NCBI RefSeq assembly: GCF_002875945.1
Contig: NZ_MCZK01000168.1
Location: 1-64,000, forward strand
DNA length: 64,000 nucleotides
Direction of reading: 5' to 3'
Origin: Vibrio lentus
Lineage (GTDB): Bacteria > Pseudomonadota > Gammaproteobacteria > Enterobacterales > Vibrionaceae
Under the pieces are notes generated by a model. It did not search any database and was not told the DNA's origin. It worked only from the letters and a program-made list of their open reading frames with translations. This document shows positions 1 through 8,418 of the stretch, piece after piece. The translations under genes and the position numbers were made by a program. Each line of letters opens with the position of its first letter. Position 1 is the stretch's first letter.

Positions 1-73
1 GAATTACGCAACAAAGCCTCGCTGTTGCTACAATTGTGACGCCAGCAATAATTTTATTTTTAATAAATTTCAT
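1..73 (-). CDS. Secreted or membrane protein, N-terminus only (cut by window edge)
   Basis: An ATG at 71-73 on the minus strand opens a frame that stays open to the window edge. The 24 visible residues begin MKFIKNKIIAGVTIVATA, a basic start followed by a hydrophobic stretch, as in a signal peptide. A purine-rich AAAGG lies about 9 bases upstream of the ATG. The gene lies downstream of tauX and tauY in the same direction. By analogy with other taurine clusters it could be the solute-binding subunit of a taurine transporter, but the visible residues cannot show that. Confidence 0.5.
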   Translation of the reverse strand, partial: MKFIKNKIIAGVTIVATARLCCVI

Positions 74-190
74 AGTCTTAACCTTTCATATCATACAGAC
101 GTCCTGCCTGTACTTTGCTCACAAGGTGACCTGGTACAACTTTCCTGGTCGTAGTTCTATTTCCCTATTTTGGAAACAATGTTCGAGTAG

Positions 191-1657
191 TTAAAGCACT
201 TCATCCTTTAACGAATACCACTGATAAAGGAACTGTTGCCCTACTCTTCGAAATGGTGCAAACATCTCAGATTCCACCACTTCCCTCACGTTAGGGAACG
301 GAAGTTTTGATTCAAATATTGGCAAGTCAAGCTTATGACCTTCACCTGCGATCCACTGGGCAAGGCGCTTGCCTGCTTGAGCGGAGTACATCACACCATT
401 GCCGCCATACCCTAGTGCGTAGAATATGGATTGCTTTGGATTCGGCTGATAGATTCTTGGCATCATGTCGTGGCTAACATCCACCCACCCCCACCATGAA
501 TAATCAATTTTGATCTGATCGAGAGAAGGGAATTTTCGGGTTAAATCCGCTCTCAACATGTCTTCGTATTTCTTTTCAGGTGCATTCTTGCCACTGATAG
601 CACTGCGTGTACCTATCTGCACTCGGTTATCGGGTAACAAACGGTAGTAATGACGCAGGATTCTGGTATCAGTAATCACCTGATTGGTTTTGAAGTTACA
701 CGCAGCAATTTCGTCTTGAGTTAACGGACGCGTCACCATCGAGTTAGAAAGTACTGGTAATAGGCGATTTTTAAGCTCTGAATGCAAACCTTGGCTGGTA
801 TACCCACCGGTACAAACACCAACAGAGCGAGCCTTTACAACACCACCTGGCGTTTTCAGGTAATGCACACCGTTACGTGTTTCCCAACCCATCACAGGGC
901 TTGCTGGGTGAACTTTTACGCCGAGTGCTCTCGCCTTTCTTAGATAGCCAAACGCCAGTTTCCCTGCATGGATACCAATACCTTCTGGCTCATGCATTGC
1001 GCCTGCCGCTTCTTGATCACCAACGTAATCACGTTTTACGGTTTCCGCATCTAAGATCTGCGCATCGTAATCGAACGTGTCACGCAGCAACTTGGCTTCT
1101 TTCTCGAGTGTTGCCATCACTTTTGGACGATGAGCAACGTATAAGTGGCCACCCGGCTGCGGGTCACAATCAATGTCTTTGATTAGAGACTTAAATGTGT
1201 TCATGCCATCGACGCATTCGCGGTGCATTTTTAGCGCGGTTTCGAGTCCCCAGCGTTCAATCCACTGAGAACGCTTCAAACGTCCTGACGCACACTGAGC
1301 CTGACCACCATTTCGGGTACTGCAGCCCCAACTCATACGGTTAGCTTCAATCACAGTCGCTTTAATGCCGTACATTTCAGCAAGGTGTATCGCGGTACTT
1401 AGGCCTGTGTAGCCTGAACCGATTATCGCCACATCGACATCCATATCCGATGTAATTGGACCATCATCTTCAGGTGGTGCGCCTGCGGTATCTACCCAAT
1501 AAGTCGGGGCGTATTCCTTACCGTGACCTGGGCTCTTGTCTTTAAGTGGATCGTATTTTGGATCGTATTTATCTTGTGCTTGGGTGCTTTCTTTTGCTTG
1601 GGTGCTTTTCACCTTTGGCGGCACATCGGCTGCCGGTTGTTCCATTACTAAACTCAT
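191..1657 (-). CDS. tauY: FAD-dependent amine oxidoreductase, probable taurine dehydrogenase large subunit
   Basis: The 488-residue protein belongs to the DadA/glycine-oxidase (DAO) family. A charged tail of about 70 residues precedes a dinucleotide-binding fold with the GSGYTG glycine motif (VAIIGSGYTGLSTAIHLAE). It lacks a signal peptide. In bacteria that degrade taurine by dehydrogenation, a DAO-family large subunit (TauY) works with a small TauX subunit to give sulfoacetaldehyde and ammonium, passing electrons to the respiratory chain. The TauY assignment rests on the upstream SnoaL-type gene (48 bp gap) and on xsc, pta and tauE nearby. A ribosome-binding site AGGAGA precedes the chosen ATG. 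A gamma-glutamylputrescine-oxidase-type activity (PuuB-like) is the main alternative. Confidence 0.75.
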   Translation of the reverse strand: MSLVMEQPAADVPPKVKSTQAKESTQAQDKYDPKYDPLKDKSPGHGKEYAPTYWVDTAGAPPEDDGPITSDMDVDVAIIGSGYTGLSTAIHLAEMYGIKATVIEANRMSWGCSTRNGGQAQCASGRLKRSQWIERWGLETALKMHRECVDGMNTFKSLIKDIDCDPQPGGHLYVAHRPKVMATLEKEAKLLRDTFDYDAQILDAETVKRDYVGDQEAAGAMHEPEGIGIHAGKLAFGYLRKARALGVKVHPASPVMGWETRNGVHYLKTPGGVVKARSVGVCTGGYTSQGLHSELKNRLLPVLSNSMVTRPLTQDEIAACNFKTNQVITDTRILRHYYRLLPDNRVQIGTRSAISGKNAPEKKYEDMLRADLTRKFPSLDQIKIDYSWWGWVDVSHDMMPRIYQPNPKQSIFYALGYGGNGVMYSAQAGKRLAQWIAGEGHKLDLPIFESKLPFPNVREVVESEMFAPFRRVGQQFLYQWYSLKDEVL

Positions 1658-1705
1658 AAGTCGACTCTCCTAGTCATAACACGTGGACTGATCTTGATTT
1701 CGTGT

Positions 1706-2143
1706 CTAGCTCTTGGGAGTATTGCTGGGAGTCAAAAGAGGTCGTGTTTTACGGAAGGCATTTTTTACGCTGATTTTTCCATCTTTCAGGGTAAACACAT
1801 CAACCATACGAGCTTCGATGACAGTGCCATCAGGGTTAGTCGCAGAGAACGTTGATTCACTCACTGCGCGGTCACCACACACAAAGTGGACAGGGTCGCT
1901 CCAGGCTGCATCTGGAAAGTTCTGCCAAACCAATTCAAAGCTATTGCGAACGGCTTCGTACCCTTCGATAGTGTTTCCAAGTTCGCCTTCTCCTGCCACG
2001 GTGTGGAAGACACAGTCTTCGGTCATAAACGACATTAGCGCTTCAATATCATGGTTATTCCATGCATCACTAAAAGACTGTAAAAAGGCGGTGTCGACTT
2101 GGTTTTCCAGCACGAACGTCGCTGCATTGGTTTGCATATTCAT
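1706..2143 (-). CDS. tauX: SnoaL/NTF2-like protein, probable taurine dehydrogenase small subunit
   Basis: The 145-residue protein has the SnoaL/NTF2-like pattern: SFSDAWNNHDIEALMSFMTEDCVFH near the N-terminus, then a central segment on enlargement of a pocket (EGYEAVRNSFELVWQNFPDA) and C-terminal beta strands. TauX, the small subunit of taurine dehydrogenase, is a protein of this size and type as I recall. The gene is 48 bp upstream of the FAD oxidoreductase and presumably cotranscribed with it. An AAAGGA ribosome-binding site lies about 9 bases before the ATG at 2143; a second ATG two codons on is also possible. Without its neighbours this would be annotated only as an NTF2-family protein. 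Confidence 0.7.
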   Translation of the reverse strand: MNMQTNAATFVLENQVDTAFLQSFSDAWNNHDIEALMSFMTEDCVFHTVAGEGELGNTIEGYEAVRNSFELVWQNFPDAAWSDPVHFVCGDRAVSESTFSATNPDGTVIEARMVDVFTLKDGKISVKNAFRKTRPLLTPSNTPKS

Positions 2144-2225
2144 ATTCCAGAATCCTTTATGTTTTCGTTATTGGTTTAAATTTCAGTAGCTTTGCGCCAC
2201 TTTTTTATTAGAGTGTTTAAACTAG

Positions 2226-2309
2226 ATCTGTGAAAATTTAACAACTTGATAACAAGCTTCGCCACTCTAACTTCGAGTTACTTTATAAACAATCTTTAAG
2301 CTCACAGAT
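2226..2309. promoter_or_regulatory. Intergenic inverted half-sites upstream of tauX
   Basis: The AT-rich gap between the FRG gene and tauX (2144-2408) contains ATCTGTGA at 2226-2233 and its exact reverse complement TCACAGAT at 2302-2309, 68 bases apart. This suggests paired protein-binding half-sites, but no known regulator motif is assigned. If the FRG gene was inserted here, tauXY would need a promoter in this gap. Confidence 0.25.
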
Positions 2310-2408
2310 TTCATCTTTTTATACATTAATTGGTGTTCTAATTTTATTTATCCTGTAACTCACTAGATTTATATGAGCTCTAAATAAAATCAGGAGAAAT
2401 ATTAGACT

Positions 2409-3224
2409 TTAGTCGAAATCAAAATCTTGATGATACTTTCGGCCATACTGCTCAAGCTGGCGATCATGAGTATTAACTTGTAATTCGATATTACCCTCAC
2501 CTTTATTAATTGCTTGATTGCTATCTACATGGGCTTCATTTTTCAAATCAGCCAGTTTCTCTTCAATATATTCTGTCGGTTCATTTAAAACATTCATGGA
2601 GATTAATTCCTTTATCAGATTTACTTTCGCTGATGGAAGAATATGAACGGAGACTAGACCGTTTGAATATTCTTTCTCATCGTACAAAGGCTGAATGGCA
2701 TCATTGCCACCTTCCTTAAATGGGTGAATGGAATACCACTTGTCTTTTCGTGGCTCTTGCTGATCACAATCAGCCACATTGAATATCTGAGTTCTATTGA
2801 GGTCACATGGTGAGTTAAAAACACTAACCTTATGATAATCAATAGCTTTGATAATATTGATACAGTCTTTACTTTGGCTGCGACATACAGACCACAGCGC
2901 ATTAATCAGGTTATCTGTCCATTCAAGTAAACGGGTTGGAAACCCCTGTTTCTTTGCTAAACACATCAGTAACCAATCGTTTATCTCGTGTGCACTCAAC
3001 GAATGCCCGCCATAAACTCTCACAGTCGATAGAAGCTCTTGTTCGACACGGCGAATGTTCTTTCGATTTGATCGACCTAAGCTTGGCATCAGGTTATTAT
3101 TTTCATAATCACACACGTTATAAATCAAACCACGATGCCCACTACACTCAGCAATTAGCGAATCGATTATTTCATACAGTTCTTCTATTGAACTTATATA
3201 ACGTTTATTTTTCACAACATGCAT
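2409..3224 (-). CDS. FRG-domain protein
   Basis: The central segment GFPTRLLEWTDNLINALWSV matches the signature of the FRG domain (the family motif is roughly HGLPTRLLDWT followed by a hydrophobic helix). FRG proteins have an unknown biochemical role and often occur in accessory or defence-rich regions. I chose ATG at 3224 (271 residues); a GTG four codons upstream at 3236 is possible, and neither has a clear ribosome-binding site. The gene and its flanks are visibly more AT-rich than the tau genes on either side. It sits between xsc and tauX in the same direction, where it has no obvious metabolic job. Insertion by horizontal transfer is inferred. Confidence 0.8.
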   Translation of the reverse strand: MHVVKNKRYISSIEELYEIIDSLIAECSGHRGLIYNVCDYENNNLMPSLGRSNRKNIRRVEQELLSTVRVYGGHSLSAHEINDWLLMCLAKKQGFPTRLLEWTDNLINALWSVCRSQSKDCINIIKAIDYHKVSVFNSPCDLNRTQIFNVADCDQQEPRKDKWYSIHPFKEGGNDAIQPLYDEKEYSNGLVSVHILPSAKVNLIKELISMNVLNEPTEYIEEKLADLKNEAHVDSNQAINKGEGNIELQVNTHDRQLEQYGRKYHQDFDFD

Positions 3225-3236
3225 GTAATAGGTCAC

Positions 3237-3584
3237 TTAATTTAAATTCGGTACAATCCAAGTATCAACACTTATGATTATAAAATTAACATCGTTAGCT
3301 ATAACTTCCCAAAATGATAATAGGTATATATCTTCGTCAAAGAACTATTTGTGGATCCATTAGTTAATGGATCGATTAATAATAACGAGTGACAAAGTGT
3401 ATATATCTAAAACCACTTATATACTTATGAGTCATTTAATTAGTGTTCTAATGTTTAACTAGAGATTATTGAACTAAACGTTTACGTTCTTCACCTAAGC
3501 ACTTGCCAATACCCGTTAATATTGCCCGACCATGCGCTCGATAATATTCTCGATGATGCGCTGGCCGGACAAACTTCCTATGAC
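3237..3584. other. AT-rich gap between xsc and the FRG gene
   Basis: This 348-bp stretch contains the promoter region of the FRG gene. It holds an exact inverted repeat, GATCCATT at 3354-3361 and AATGGATC at 3366-3373 with a four-base loop, without a T tract. Close to the xsc stop the minus strand has an open stretch of about 38 codons, but it has no start codon and I do not call it as a gene. Confidence 0.4.
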
Positions 3585-5396
3585 TTATACGTAATCTTTG
3601 TATTTATCTAAGAAACGAACCGGTGTTGATAGTGCATCTCGGCGGAACGGGTCGCCCAATTCCTGAGTACACATGATTTCAATGATGGTTGTTTTGCCTT
3701 CGTTCATTTGCATGTCGATGGCTTTTTGCAAGGTTGGACCTACATCTTCTAGCTTATCAACTGTGATACCTTCAGCGCCCATCGCTCGTGCAATCTCTGC
3801 AAAGCTTTGGTTTTCAAGTTCACCGGCAACAAAGCGTCGGTTGTAGAAGTCGACTTGGTTCTTCTTCTCTGCACCCCATTGACGGTTGTGGAATACCACG
3901 GCTGTCACTGGAATGTTATGGCGAACACATGTCATGGTTTCCATCAAGCTCATGCCCCACGCACCGTCGCCTGCATATGAAATAGCTGGACGATGAGGTG
4001 CCGCTGCTTTTGCACCAATGATGGTCGGGAACGCGTAACCACAGTTACCGAAACTCATTGCAGCAAAGAAGCTACGTGGTTTTTCAAAGCGTAAGTAGCT
4101 GTTTGCCACTGAGTTGATGTTACCGATATCCGTCGAGACCATTACGTCTTCAGGCATCGCTTTTTCGAGCTCACGTAGAACTTGGCGTGGGTGTAGGTAT
4201 TCACCACCAGAGAACGGAGTCTCGTGCGAGTTTTCCTCAATCATATCTAAGCTGAAAGAATCACGTTCGTGTGTCCACTCATCAAGCTCTTTTTCCCAAA
4301 GTGCTTTCTCTGTTGCGACTGTATCCTGACGAGCGCCTTTGTTGTCATCACACAACAGTGCGCGGCCTTCCAATCTTTCAGATAGAGCAACCGCAGCTGC
4401 TTTCGCATCACCACAGATACCAACAGAGATCTTCTTAACCAAACCTAGCATCTTGTTGTCTGCGTCAATCTGAATGATTTTCGCGTTCTTCGGCCAGTAG
4501 TCCATGCCATGTTGAGGCAAAGTACCAAATGGACCGAGACGTGTACCCAAAGCAATAACCACATCTGCTTGAGCCATCAACTTCATTGCTGCTTTCGAAC
4601 CTTGGTAACCTAGAGGGCCACACCATAATGGGTGGCTCGCAGGGAAAGAGTCATTGTGCAGGTAGCTGTTCACTACAGGTGCACCTAGTCTTTCTGCTAA
4701 TGCTGCACACTCTTGAACTGCATCTGCCATTACCACACCGCCACCAGAAATGATGACTGGGAATTTCGCTTCAGCAATTAGGTCTGCTGCTTCATTCAGA
4801 GATTTCTCGCCACCTGGACCACGGTCTAAACGCGCTGGCTTAGGGATCTCGGTTTGAGTTTCACCGTAGAAGTAGTCACGTGGAATATTCAGCTGAGTCG
4901 GACCCATTTCGCTCATCGCACGGTCGAAGCATCGGCCTGTGTATTCCGCCATACGGTCTGGGTGCGTTACGTGTCCTTGATACTTAGTAAACTCTTGGAA
5001 CATTGGAAGCTGGTTACACTCTTGGAAACCACCTAAGCCCATTGTTTTTGTACCTGTCTCTGGCGTCACAATGACGACCGGGCTATGTGCCCAGAACGCC
5101 GCAGCAATCGCAGTCACACAGTTACTAATACCTGGGCCATTTTGCCCGATAACTACACCATGACGACCAGATACACGAGAGTAACCATCTGCCATGTGAG
5201 CAGCACCTTGCTCGTGAACCACTGGGACCAATCGAATGCCAGCAGGAGCAAAGATATCCATTGCGTCCATAAATGCTGACCCCATGATGCCGAACATATC
5301 GGTAACATCATTAGCAACCATAGTTTCAACGAACGCTTCTGATGGTGTCATTGTTACTGTGCCGGAAACAACCGTACGTTTTTCTTGCTCGCTCAT
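3585..5396 (-). CDS. xsc: Sulfoacetaldehyde acetyltransferase
   Basis: Xsc is a cytoplasmic thiamine-diphosphate enzyme that converts sulfoacetaldehyde and phosphate to acetyl phosphate and sulfite. The 603 residues have the usual family length and order: an N-terminal pyrimidine-binding domain (VPVVHEQGAAHMADGYSR, with the Glu that activates the cofactor), a central domain, and a C-terminal diphosphate domain with the GDGAWGMS metal-binding motif followed by NRQWGAEKKNQ, characteristic of Xsc. The C-terminal LGDPFRRDAL is also typical. GGAGAA precedes the ATG at 5396. The gene is divergent from the AAA+ ATPase gene and has candidate operators upstream. Acetolactate synthase is the nearest alternative family but lacks these late motifs. 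Confidence 0.96.
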   Translation of the reverse strand: MSEQEKRTVVSGTVTMTPSEAFVETMVANDVTDMFGIMGSAFMDAMDIFAPAGIRLVPVVHEQGAAHMADGYSRVSGRHGVVIGQNGPGISNCVTAIAAAFWAHSPVVIVTPETGTKTMGLGGFQECNQLPMFQEFTKYQGHVTHPDRMAEYTGRCFDRAMSEMGPTQLNIPRDYFYGETQTEIPKPARLDRGPGGEKSLNEAADLIAEAKFPVIISGGGVVMADAVQECAALAERLGAPVVNSYLHNDSFPASHPLWCGPLGYQGSKAAMKLMAQADVVIALGTRLGPFGTLPQHGMDYWPKNAKIIQIDADNKMLGLVKKISVGICGDAKAAAVALSERLEGRALLCDDNKGARQDTVATEKALWEKELDEWTHERDSFSLDMIEENSHETPFSGGEYLHPRQVLRELEKAMPEDVMVSTDIGNINSVANSYLRFEKPRSFFAAMSFGNCGYAFPTIIGAKAAAPHRPAISYAGDGAWGMSLMETMTCVRHNIPVTAVVFHNRQWGAEKKNQVDFYNRRFVAGELENQSFAEIARAMGAEGITVDKLEDVGPTLQKAIDMQMNEGKTTIIEIMCTQELGDPFRRDALSTPVRFLDKYKDYV

Positions 5397-5435
5397 TCTT
5401 CCATTCTCCTTGAGTTAACCAAAATTTCATTTTTC

Positions 5436-5528
5436 GGAATGAATTGTCTCTTTTTCGAATTCAATTTCACCTTAGTAGTAGAATTTTTGCACGTCAACTT
5501 TTTATATTAAATTGGAACAATTCATTCT
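5436..5528. promoter_or_regulatory. Candidate regulator-binding inverted repeat between xsc and the ATPase gene
   Basis: GGAATGAATTGT at 5436-5447 is mirrored by ACAATTCATTCT at 5517-5528, a match at 11 of 12 positions. The right arm overlaps TGGAACAATT at 5513-5522, and the same ten bases occur on the minus strand in the pta promoter (10363-10372). TGGAA-type half-sites are typical of IclR-family operators. The IclR gene beside pta is the likely regulator; this is inference. Confidence 0.45.
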
Positions 5529-5658
5529 AATTAATAAAACTGGATCACATTATTGGTAGTTTTTCGTACAAAAAGTGCCATTAACTTAAGAGGAGCTGTT
5601 AATAATCGATGACATATCGCGATAGCAGCGACAAGTGATGAGCTATATAGAGGGAAAT

Positions 5659-6642
5659 ATGATGAAAGAGGCGGAATTGATACCAACGCAACCGGTAAGT
5701 GTGAGAGAACGCTTTGGGATCGACAGCAACCTAACCGTAATGGCATTTGAACATGCGGGCGAATACGTTCCTAAAGTCGATCCTAACTACTGTTTTGACC
5801 CTGAAGTAACGCTAGCGATATTGGCGGGTTTCACCTCTAATCGACGCACGCTGATACAAGGTACACACGGGACGGGCAAGTCTTCTCACATTGAACAAAT
5901 CGCCGCGAGATTGAACTGGCCATGCTTGAGGATCAACCTAGACGGGCACTTAAGTCGCTTGGATTTCATAGGTAAAGACAGCATCGTCATTAAAGACGGA
6001 ATGCAGGTAACAGAGTTTAAAGAAGGCATTCTTCCTCAAAGCATTCAACAACCCATCGCACTGGTCTTAGACGAGTACGATGCAGGACGACCAGATGTGA
6101 TGTTTGTGATTCAACAACTGTTAGAACAAGACGGCAAATACACCTCTTTAGAACAAAACCGAGTGATCACGCCTCACCCTTCTTTCCGCCTGTTTGCTAC
6201 CTGCAACACGCTTGGCTTGGGTAACTTCTCCGGTTTGTATTCTGGCACTCAAGTGCTTAACCACAGTCAGTTAGATAGATGGAACATCATCGCTACGCTC
6301 AACTATTTAGATCCACAACATGAAACTAAGATCGTGTTATCCAAGCTTCCAAAGCTGAATAATGAAAGCGGCCGACAACTGGTCGAGAAAATGATCGCGA
6401 CCGCAGGATTAACGCGTAACGGGTTTCGGGCTGGCGACCTTTCTACGGTGATGTCTCCACGAACGGTGCTCACTTGGGCTGAAAACATCCAAATATTCGA
6501 CGATGTAGCGACAGCATTTAGACTGTCATTCTTGAATCGCTGTGAAGACGAAGAGAAAGAACTGGTTAGCGAATACTATTTCCGTTGCTTTGGTGAAGAT
6601 TTAGAAACGCATACTCAAAACTATTCACACTCGGAGTCGTAA
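5659..6642 (+). CDS. CobS/MoxR-type AAA+ ATPase
   Basis: This cytoplasmic AAA+ ATPase has a Walker A motif GTHGTGKSS, a Walker B motif ALVLDEYDAG and a sensor-like segment FRLFATCNT, in the order and style of CobS and MoxR proteins. Such ATPases pair with a von Willebrand A protein to insert metals or remodel enzymes (CobST in cobaltochelatase, CbbQO for Rubisco, NorQD for NO reductase). A frame opens at GTG 5635, but AGAGGG at 5649-5654 points to ATG 5659 or 5662. The CobT-like partner starts 3 bases after the stop. No cobN-like subunit is visible, so cobaltochelatase is unlikely. Its position inside the taurine block suggests it activates a taurine enzyme. Confidence 0.85.
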   Translation: MMKEAELIPTQPVSVRERFGIDSNLTVMAFEHAGEYVPKVDPNYCFDPEVTLAILAGFTSNRRTLIQGTHGTGKSSHIEQIAARLNWPCLRINLDGHLSRLDFIGKDSIVIKDGMQVTEFKEGILPQSIQQPIALVLDEYDAGRPDVMFVIQQLLEQDGKYTSLEQNRVITPHPSFRLFATCNTLGLGNFSGLYSGTQVLNHSQLDRWNIIATLNYLDPQHETKIVLSKLPKLNNESGRQLVEKMIATAGLTRNGFRAGDLSTVMSPRTVLTWAENIQIFDDVATAFRLSFLNRCEDEEKELVSEYYFRCFGEDLETHTQNYSHSES

Positions 6643-6645
6643 ACC

Positions 6646-8367
6646 ATGGCCAATGTTTCTTCTCAGCAGAAAAAGATCCTCGATCTTGGCGTGTCTGTCG
6701 CCAGAGCGATCAGCGGTGAGTTGAGTCTGAATTATCGGGGAGAGCGTCTCTATAAAGGCAATAGCCCCTGTTATTATCAGTCTGCGCATACTAACGATCT
6801 CACCTTTGTTTCTCGCCACGAGTTGAAAAACAGCAAGCTTTCAATGCAAGGCAAGATCGATTCATCGGCACTGCGACTCTTGCTTTCAGATGCAGATCTT
6901 CATTACTCATTGCGACCGAAAAACGAAGTCGAACGTCTGTTATATGATTTCTGCGAACAGGTACGAATTGAATCGCAAGTTCCATCTTATCTAAAAGGTG
7001 TAACCACAAGTATTCAGTTCAACTTTGCGTATTGGAGCGACCAATATCATCAGAATGGCTTCACCGAATCACGAATCGGCATGTTGTTGTTTACTCTGAT
7101 GCATGTCATCCACACCCGCTTAACTGGTGTTCCCGTTTCGGAACCGATTGCTGAAACCATTGAATCGACTCGCGCCGGCATCGTGCCTATTTTTGGACAC
7201 AGCCTAAAACGTTTGAAGGAACATCGAGCCGACCAAGAACAGTTTGCACATTGCGCCAATGAGCTTGCAGCCCTTGCACAAGAGTTAATCATCCAAGAAC
7301 AAGAGAGTGATAACTCGCCCACGCCAACGGTCGAAGAAGACATTAAAGTCCTCGCGCAGCTTGCATTGATTGTTGATGGCGACATTCAAGATGAAGATGT
7401 CGATACTGACATCACGGGCAGTAGTAAGGTATTCGAGCTTTCGGGCGCGAATTATCAGGTCTTTAATTCAGAATTTGACCAAGTAGTCTCAGCAGATAAG
7501 CTCGTCAGGCGCGCCCTATTACTCGAACTGAGACAGAAACTCACCGATGACATCATGGCGAGACAAGTAAACATTCGCCGTTTAGCCGCTATGCTCACCA
7601 GCTTTGTCGCCACGCCACAAAGGAACCGACGTCAGGACCATTTAGAAGAAGGCATTGTTAACGCCACTACCATCACTAAGCTCATCACTTCGCCATTGGA
7701 TCGCACTGTCTTTTATCAACCTGACATCGGCGCATCTCATCAATGTGCCATCACGTTTTTGATGGACTGCTCAGGTTCAATGCAAAAGCACAGTCACAAG
7801 TTAAGTTTGTTGATGGATACGATTCTCAAATCCGTTGGGCTGGCCAACATTCCTTTTGAGATTATTGGCTTCACCACCAATAACTGGAACGGTGGCAAAG
7901 TTTATCGACAGTGGCTCAAGCAAGGTCAACCAAAACACCCAGGCCGCTTAAACGAAGTTCGACATATTGTGTTTAAGGATTTTGATACCCATTGGAGACG
8001 CTCTCGCCTTGGCATTGCCAGCCTTCGGAAAGCAGACATCTTTAAAGAAGGGATTGATGGCGAAGCGGTGCAGTTCGCTAGCCAGCGGTTGCAACAGCAC
8101 AATGCACAGAGAAAGGTTTTAATCGTGTTCTCAGACGGCTGTCCGATGGATACCGCCACCAGCACCGCCAACGATCAGTTCTATTTGGATAACCATCTCA
8201 AACAAGTCATTGAGCGTGAATCAACCAAAAACGGTATCGAAATTCATGGTGTGGGGATGGGTGTCGATTTGAGCCCATACTACCGCAGTAACATCACTTT
8301 AGATGTGCAGGAGAGCTGCTTGTTTGGGTTATCTAGGAACATCTTCGAGATGCTAAAGCGTGTTTAA
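6646..8367 (+). CDS. CobT-like von Willebrand factor A domain protein
   Basis: The 573-residue protein ends in a VWA domain with a metal-ion adhesion site DCSGSM (DxSxS) around residue 375 and the later IVFSDGCPMD segment, as in CobT. The long N-terminal half is helical and acidic in the middle (EQESDNSPTPTVEEDIKVLAQ). It starts 3 bases after the CobS-like ATPase gene, so the two are almost certainly cotranslated and act as one chaperone complex. The target is not known; the gene lies between xsc and the tauE-pta pair, which points to a taurine enzyme. A hairpin follows the stop. Confidence 0.85.
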   Translation: MANVSSQQKKILDLGVSVARAISGELSLNYRGERLYKGNSPCYYQSAHTNDLTFVSRHELKNSKLSMQGKIDSSALRLLLSDADLHYSLRPKNEVERLLYDFCEQVRIESQVPSYLKGVTTSIQFNFAYWSDQYHQNGFTESRIGMLLFTLMHVIHTRLTGVPVSEPIAETIESTRAGIVPIFGHSLKRLKEHRADQEQFAHCANELAALAQELIIQEQESDNSPTPTVEEDIKVLAQLALIVDGDIQDEDVDTDITGSSKVFELSGANYQVFNSEFDQVVSADKLVRRALLLELRQKLTDDIMARQVNIRRLAAMLTSFVATPQRNRRQDHLEEGIVNATTITKLITSPLDRTVFYQPDIGASHQCAITFLMDCSGSMQKHSHKLSLLMDTILKSVGLANIPFEIIGFTTNNWNGGKVYRQWLKQGQPKHPGRLNEVRHIVFKDFDTHWRRSRLGIASLRKADIFKEGIDGEAVQFASQRLQQHNAQRKVLIVFSDGCPMDTATSTANDQFYLDNHLKQVIERESTKNGIEIHGVGMGVDLSPYYRSNITLDVQESCLFGLSRNIFEMLKRV

Positions 8368-8379
8368 ACAGGGAAGCTT

Positions 8380-8400
8380 AGGCTAGCGAATCACTAGCCT
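8380..8400. terminator. Hairpin between convergent vWA and tauE genes
   Basis: AGGCTAG at 8380-8386 pairs exactly with CTAGCCT at 8394-8400. It lies 12 bases after the vWA stop and 18 bases before the tauE stop. The T tract is poor, so termination is plausible rather than clear. Confidence 0.45.
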
Positions 8401-8418
8401 CCTTTGTCGAGAATGGTT

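Noticed and set aside
1713..2189. 158-codon plus-strand frame opposite tauX
   Set aside because: It is the antisense shadow of tauX, which has a recognisable SnoaL-type product and a ribosome-binding site.
3475..3590. Open frame of about 38 codons on the minus strand after xsc, with protein-like composition
   Set aside because: It has no ATG, GTG or TTG start in frame and begins inside the end of xsc, so it cannot be expressed as a separate gene as it stands.
5659..8367. Cobaltochelatase CobST for cobalamin synthesis
   Set aside because: No cobN or other cobalamin gene is near, and CobS/CobT-like pairs serve many other enzymes, so the literal annotation would mislead.
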